Positions 59,345 through 64,000 of a stretch of DNA of 64,000 nt are shown here, in pieces (within the stretch, counting starts at the first letter, position 1; the number at the start of each line of letters is the position of its first letter). The notes under the pieces were generated by a model that was not told the DNA's origin, ran no database searches, and was given only the letters and a program-made list of their open reading frames with translations. The stretch is from Sipunculus nudus. Lineage: Eukaryota > Annelida > Sipuncula > Golfingiida > Sipunculidae. The stretch covers positions 21,005,601-21,069,600 of the forward strand of contig CM049319.1 in NCBI GenBank assembly GCA_026874595.1, written 5' to 3'. The translations under genes were made by a program, and so were the position numbers.

Positions 59345-60394
59345 TTATGGCCAGTCAAATCTTCTGTTGAGCAATGCGTATAATTTCTCATTGTAGGGAT
59401 GATAGTAGGCTCTCAACTGCTTCAGAAGACTCTCATTGACAGTAGCATGCTTGATTCCTTTCAGACCTCCCACACACTTATCATCGCCGTCCTTCCTATA
59501 GCAATAAAACCCCTTTTCCTCACTGTAAAATATATTACTTGGGTCAAACCAGCGAGGAATGTCCAGAAACTCTTCGACTTTCGCTAGTTCCACGAGCGGG
59601 TTTTTAACGAACTGTGCAGAATCTAATACCAGGAACTGATTCATGGGGAAATACTTAAAATAATCCAGGAATTCCAGGTAGTAAATACCGCATTTGATTA
59701 TTTCCGTGTTGAGATTAAGCTGTGTCCGGTTATCCTGGTAACATATAGCGTCTTCCATGGTTTTATTTCTCCAATACGGACGGGACGTATGCCACATTGA
59801 AAAATGTGATATGGCTCGTTGGACTGGATCCCTTAATATTAAAATTAGTTTAATATTTGGAGTTACCGCGTGCAGTTTTTGCGCATTAGCATAGTTGGCA
59901 TCCCCACAAAATCCTCCGGCAGCTGTCATTGTTAGTTGGTCTTCTCGTGACAGAGGCATGAGAGACCGGTACCAGTCTATGCCTCTAGTTAATGCGTCTC
60001 GGTAGGTATGAAAGCCGATTGGTGCCTGTACAATGTTAGGATGGAGTCGTAAAAAGGTTTCCAAGGTCTGAGTTCCTCCCTTCATCGCCCCTAAGATATG
60101 CACTCGCGGAAGTCGTTTCATCAATGCAGATTGAGTTACATAGTGTAATGACATATTTGGCGACGAGGAGAGGGAATTGTCTTCTTTAACAACTTTGTCT
60201 CCGTCTTCTCTAGTCGACATAGCTTTTTTCACTCCCGTTGCACTTCTTACCAGTGATGGATACGTGTCTTCATGCACAAACAGCAAGAGGACCAAACAAA
60301 ATTCGCTTACCAGAACACACAGTCTATACGGTCTCTGAACCATCATGGCTGCCGTCTTGCAATGATGACCAATGATGATATCCTCAGTCTTCAC
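59345..60394 (-). CDS. Heparan-sulfate 3-O-sulfotransferase-like type II membrane protein, copy 3
   Basis: Intact 349 codons, single exon, collinear with copy 1. By eye there are about 20 amino-acid differences. The PAPS motifs (MKGGTQT at 104-110, LRDPVQRAISH at 187-197), the Cys298/Cys307 pair, the sequons and the FDWP end are kept. Differences cluster in the N-terminal anchor and stem: Val31 becomes Glu inside the hydrophobic segment (SEFCLVLLLFV), which may weaken or shift the membrane anchor. Gly127 again takes the place of the catalytic Glu expected in HS3ST. Two full-length frames surviving in a region full of decay suggest selection or recent duplication. Predicted role: Golgi sulfation of a glycan using PAPS; the acceptor cannot be told from sequence. 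Confidence 0.85.
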   Translation of the reverse strand: MKTEDIIIGHHCKTAAMMVQRPYRLCVLVSEFCLVLLLFVHEDTYPSLVRSATGVKKAMSTREDGDKVVKEDNSLSSSPNMSLHYVTQSALMKRLPRVHILGAMKGGTQTLETFLRLHPNIVQAPIGFHTYRDALTRGIDWYRSLMPLSREDQLTMTAAGGFCGDANYANAQKLHAVTPNIKLILILRDPVQRAISHFSMWHTSRPYWRNKTMEDAICYQDNRTQLNLNTEIIKCGIYYLEFLDYFKYFPMNQFLVLDSAQFVKNPLVELAKVEEFLDIPRWFDPSNIFYSEEKGFYCYRKDGDDKCVGGLKGIKHATVNESLLKQLRAYYHPYNEKLYALLNRRFDWP

Positions 60395-60435
60395 ACTAAG
60401 AATGTAGGAACATTATAGGTATATACATCAATACC

Positions 60436-60452
60436 TATATACGTATATAAGG
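60436..60452 (-). promoter_or_regulatory. Possible TATA-like promoter element of copy 3
   Basis: Same 17 bp as 3021-3037, about 45-60 bp upstream of the ATG at 60394. Conservation may simply reflect recent duplication. Confidence 0.25.
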
Positions 60453-61570
60453 TGTGGCCAGCTAAGGTATTTGATATGTGTTGATGAAATATAGCACCTG
60501 CATGAATAAATTGGTTTATACCCATTTTGAAGTATATGTTTGGCTCGAAAATCAGTATCATTATTTATTATAGCCATAAACAAGCAGACAATATAACGGC
60601 GCTGTCTCTGTGTGTGCCTAAGTGTATATGTGTCTGCAAGTGCTCGTACACAGTTTTGACAGAGACCAGGACATAGAATAAATCTTTTAATATATCTTTT
60701 TTACAAGATGGGGCAGTGAGATCTGAGCATTCTTAGTTAAAAATAAAAATGTTGGCAGTATTTGCAAGAAAGTTCATTTGACAGGTGACTAACACTCAGA
60801 TACCCTTAAGCCACTTAAATAAAAGCATGTAATTCATGAACTATGATTAGAGCTTGCATTTTAACATTAAACCCACAAAAATGCCATTTGTAGCATTTTT
60901 TTTAATTTTCCACATCGTGGCAGGGAGGTTCCACCCCCCCCCCCCCCCCCTCGATATGCCTCGCTCTGACAAAGCATATACTGCCTCCCCCCCCCCCCCC
61001 CCCTGCGGATTTTGCTCAGGCTACAACCCTGAACTCGTGTGGACTCGTAGGCCGAAATTCCGGTGGACTTGTTATCAGCCCGCCGTACCCCGTTGTTGTC
61101 GTCCCAGACTTTTCCCGCTGGCCCGACGCGAGCGCCCTCTCCTGGCCTCGCAGTCCTCATGCTCGTCGACTGTGCTGTTCAGCTTCAAAGAATAGTTAGA
61201 GATAAAGATGGGGTTTTAAAGTATGATATCGCCGACAATGTCAGTCTCATCTGACTTTACACTTTGCCTTCCTGGCCTTTCGAGCATATTCATTATTGTA
61301 GCTTTTCTCGGCCCCCTAGGTGCATACAACCCAAGCAGCCATATAAGGTGCTAGAATGTCATTCATTATCTTAACATGTACCCATTCACTCCTGAGTCGA
61401 GAGAGCGCACAATTGTGGTGATGAATTTAGCTAGGAGTCTTACCGCACAAAACCCACAACCTTGCTCTCACACGTCCAGCGCACTAACCATCACACGATC
61501 ACTAAACAGGTGTTGCACAAGCGCAAAGCCATATTTTACCCTCCCGAGATGTCCCCTGTCCCACCAGCTA

Positions 61571-61573
61571 TAG
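61571..61573. other. Empty target site of family T copy A
   Basis: CCACCAGCTATAGACCACAC is uninterrupted here. In copy 1 the element lies between CCACCAGCTATAG and TAGACCACAC, giving a TAG duplication. Confidence 0.88.
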
Positions 61574-61659
61574 ACCACACAAACACTGCGCCCTATGTAT
61601 CTCGGCTTCGTCGCATATAATCTGCATATAATCTTATAATTACCCGGTGTTCATTGTGT

Positions 61660-62455
61660 GGCCGACCCCATTTTGTCGCCATGTGGGACTCTATTTAATA
61701 TAGAGCCATCCTGCTGTCACGTTAGTCTTACATGTCAGGATGCCATGTATAATTTATAAGAAGGGAAGGAAATTTCTTTATATATGATTGAGTATTAAGG
61801 GGCTATAATAAGGGTTATTATTTATCATAAATATTAGATTGGAATGACCGTGTATACATGCACTAACTCATTCATAACTCATTAAATATAAAAAAACTCC
61901 TACAATATGTTTGAACATTATTCTGAAATAACACTTATGCAGCTTCTTAAATAAAGGAGGATATTATGACTATATACAACTTCTTATAAAGGAGAGTTGA
62001 TCCATGATGATACAATGATTTACAAACCTCCTTTTAACGTTTGTCCCATAATCATAAGAACCGTATCGACATATGTCCCAAAATCGTAAGAACCGTATGG
62101 ACATATGTCCCATAATCATAAGAACCGTATGGACATATGTCCAATGATCATAGGAAATGTAGCCCCCAACTGCCAGATATAATAATTATTAATAATAAAG
62201 TGTTCCATTTATGACTAGAACTATTACCCTTGATATAAAGAGTACATATACGCCCCATGGACATTATCATAGCCATAGCTGTGTGGCCAAATGCCCTGGC
62301 CACATCTGTGTGACCATCTGGCCCAAGCAATTTAGCATTCCTCCATTATGATAGGATGACTAATATTGTAATAATAATAGTAACATAATATTATCTAGAG
62401 ATATAAATATTTTATCCTGCCCAAGACCTCATTATATTATACAACAACATCCACA
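61660..62455. other. Copy 3-specific stretch without a gene
   Basis: AT-rich, no long frame. It starts at the point where copy 1 and copy 3 part (after GGTGTTCATTGT) with GTGGCCGACCCCATTTTG. It includes the 32-bp tandem array listed separately. Confidence 0.5.
62042..62160. repeat. 32-bp tandem repeat, about 3.5 units
   Basis: Unit TGTCCCATAATCATAAGAAC followed by CGTATGGACATA, with a few substitutions per unit. The half unit at the end reads TGTCCAATGATCATAGGAA. Confidence 0.9.
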
Positions 62456-62459
62456 AATC

Positions 62460-63455
62460 TGCAAATATAAGTAAATTTAGAATTGTAAGCAGCATCATTA
62501 TTTATCCTTAGTTTGGTAATGGCAATTTATGCATACACATACATTCTACTTGTGTTAAATCATAAAAAAACTTTAACTAAATTTGAAAGAAAATTATTTT
62601 TTTAGATTCAAAACACTTGATTGCATCTTCTAGATTTTTCCTTGGATCACTATTAAACATAAAAGTTTGTAATTTTCGGTTTTTAGTTTAATGTGAATGT
62701 TTTATTTTATTTAAATAAAATAAAAAATCAGTAAAAGTTATTTAAAATTCTCTTTTTAGATCACGTATACACCCTGTTGACATACGTTAAAAAAAGCAAA
62801 CATTCTCCACTTTTCTTAAACAAGAAGTTCCTCTCAACATGCACATCCACAGTTTAATAGCAAAACTTAATTCAATGTGCACTCGTTGTAACTCATTGTA
62901 ATACAAAACAAATTCAAAAATGTAGCAAAAGTCTAGAAAACATGAATAAACAAAGAAAATTATAACATTCATCTTGTTTATGCATCCGCTCCATGGACAA
63001 GGGTAGGGACGGGATGGGAAGCCTAGTTCTGCTGAGCAAAGGGAGCTAGCAACGTGGACTGAAGCAAGTTACATAACAGGTGATAAGGTGAGGGCTACGG
63101 TACTCACTGCACACCGCCGTGCTGGGTTGACTTGATATAATCAATTCTTGACAAGTTGTCTGAACTCTTAACTAAAAGCTTTTTTTCACCAATTCTTTTC
63201 AAATCCTGATGTGTTTATACTGTGAAAATTAAATCATCAGCGCTTACAGGTATTAACTTTTACATATATGCTAATAACTTAGAAAAAGTTATTTTAAAAT
63301 AATATAAAAATTTATAAACAAAGCAACAGTGATTTTAATATAAGGCACTTTTAGTGTACTAACAGGCTTTTACTGGAAACAGAGGTTTTAATGGTTACAA
63401 AATACAATGGAACCACCCACATTTATATATTATTATATTATTTAAAAAATATTAG
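62460..63455. repeat. AT-rich duplicated block, copy 3 counterpart of 13825-14830
   Basis: It aligns with the sequence before minisatellite array 1, including GCACACCGCCGTGCTGGGTT. Small frames here are not recognisable. Confidence 0.85.
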
Positions 63456-64000
63456 CCGAAGGACCATAAGTGTGAGCCAGATGAGCACTTCTGTGTCAGC
63501 AAATGGACCACCTCTGTGTGAGCCAGTGAATAAACCGTGTGTGAGCCAGTGAAACATCAGTGTGTGAGCCAGTGGGCCACCTTTGTGAGAAAGTGGACCA
63601 CCTCTGTGTGACCTAGTGGACTAGATGTATTTTAGCCGGTGGACCACATGTATGTGAGCCAGTGGACCATCAATGTATGAGCCATAGGACCACCTGTGTG
63701 TGACCAGGTGGACTAGCTGTATGTTAGCCGGTTGACCACCTTTGTTGGGGCCAGTGAACCATCAGTGTGTGAGCCAGTGACATACCTGTGTGTGAGCCAG
63801 TGGAACACCTGTGTGTGAGCCAATAGACCACTTGTGTGTGAGCCAGTAAGTCACCTGTCGGGGATCATGTGTATGTCACCATGGAAGACCGTGTGTATGG
63901 AGCCAGTGAACCAACAGTGTGTGAGCCAGTGAACCATCAGTGTGTGAGCCAATTACATACCTGTGTGTGAGCCTGTGGGCCACCTGTGTGTGAAACAATG
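63455..64000. repeat. 23-bp minisatellite array 3, continuing past the window end
   Basis: Same unit as arrays 1 and 2. The CTGTCGGGGATCAT variant recurs near 63858, and the order of variants follows that of array 1, so the array was duplicated with the block. Confidence 0.95.

Larger units (their letters stand above)
56585..64000. repeat. Segmental duplication copy 3 (least interrupted)
   Basis: It aligns with copy 2 (34715-35806 plus 44667-48066) over 56585-60655 and with copy 1 from about 57411 onward (1-4098, 7216-7337, 11161-11250, then 13825-15700). It retains the empty sites of three transposon insertions. About 61660-62455 is not shared with copy 1, where 11250-13825 is different sequence. 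Confidence 0.88.

Noticed and set aside
62042-62160. Regularly spaced 32-bp repeats as a CRISPR-like array
   Set aside because: Units are directly adjacent with no spacers, and the genome is eukaryotic.

Overview
This is a metazoan nuclear DNA window, AT-rich and dominated by repeats. It has no bacterial-style operons, rRNA or recognisable tRNA. A marine invertebrate, most plausibly a mollusc, is suggested by a heparan-sulfate 3-O-sulfotransferase-like gene family, a DIRS-type tyrosine-recombinase retrotransposon, a Ty3/Gypsy element, Helitron-like elements with central tandem repeats, and interspersed repeats of a kind I associate with mollusc genomes (inference, not a database result).

The only credible host protein-coding genes are copies of one single-exon, type II membrane sulfotransferase, all on the minus strand. 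Copies 1 (1930-2979) and 3 (59345-60394) are intact 349-codon frames. Copy 2 (46753-47802) is a pseudogene with a lost start codon and two stops. Each copy lies in a segmental duplication. Copy 3 is the least interrupted version (about 56585-64000). Copy 1 (1-15700) is broken up by two large transposons. Copy 2 (34715-35806 plus 44667-48085) is split by a transposon that itself contains a DIRS element, and it ends at a Gypsy LTR.

Layout. 1-4098: copy 1 with gene. 4099-7215: Mutator-like composite element with an 11-bp target duplication. 7338-11160: 3.8-kb terminal-inverted-repeat element (family T, copy A). 11164-13640: unrecognised sequence with a 125-bp tandem array. 13640-16206: AT-rich block and a 23-bp minisatellite. 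16293-17651: Helitron-like insertion. 17652-22760: two direct copies of a 1.3-1.8 kb block flanking a second minisatellite. 23805-25420: five units of a 278-bp satellite. 25420-34330: gene-poor interspersed repeats, including a 93-bp MITE. 34334-34870: decayed reverse transcriptase. 35807-44666: family T copy B, inverted relative to A, carrying a complete but mutated DIRS element (35970-40966). 44667-48085: copy 2 with pseudogene. 48086-54950: Ty3/Gypsy element. 54971-56030: pogo/Tigger-like MITE. 56585-64000: copy 3 with gene, ending in a third minisatellite array.

The most informative feature is that the window contains its own controls. The pre-insertion (empty) sites of both family T copies, of the Mutator-like element and of the DIRS element are present in paralogous copies, so insertion boundaries and target duplications can be read almost to the base. 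I did not find an obviously new enzymatic system. The strongest candidates for novelty are the transposase-less family T element with a covarying internal hairpin, and the local expansion of a sulfotransferase that appears to lack the usual catalytic glutamate.
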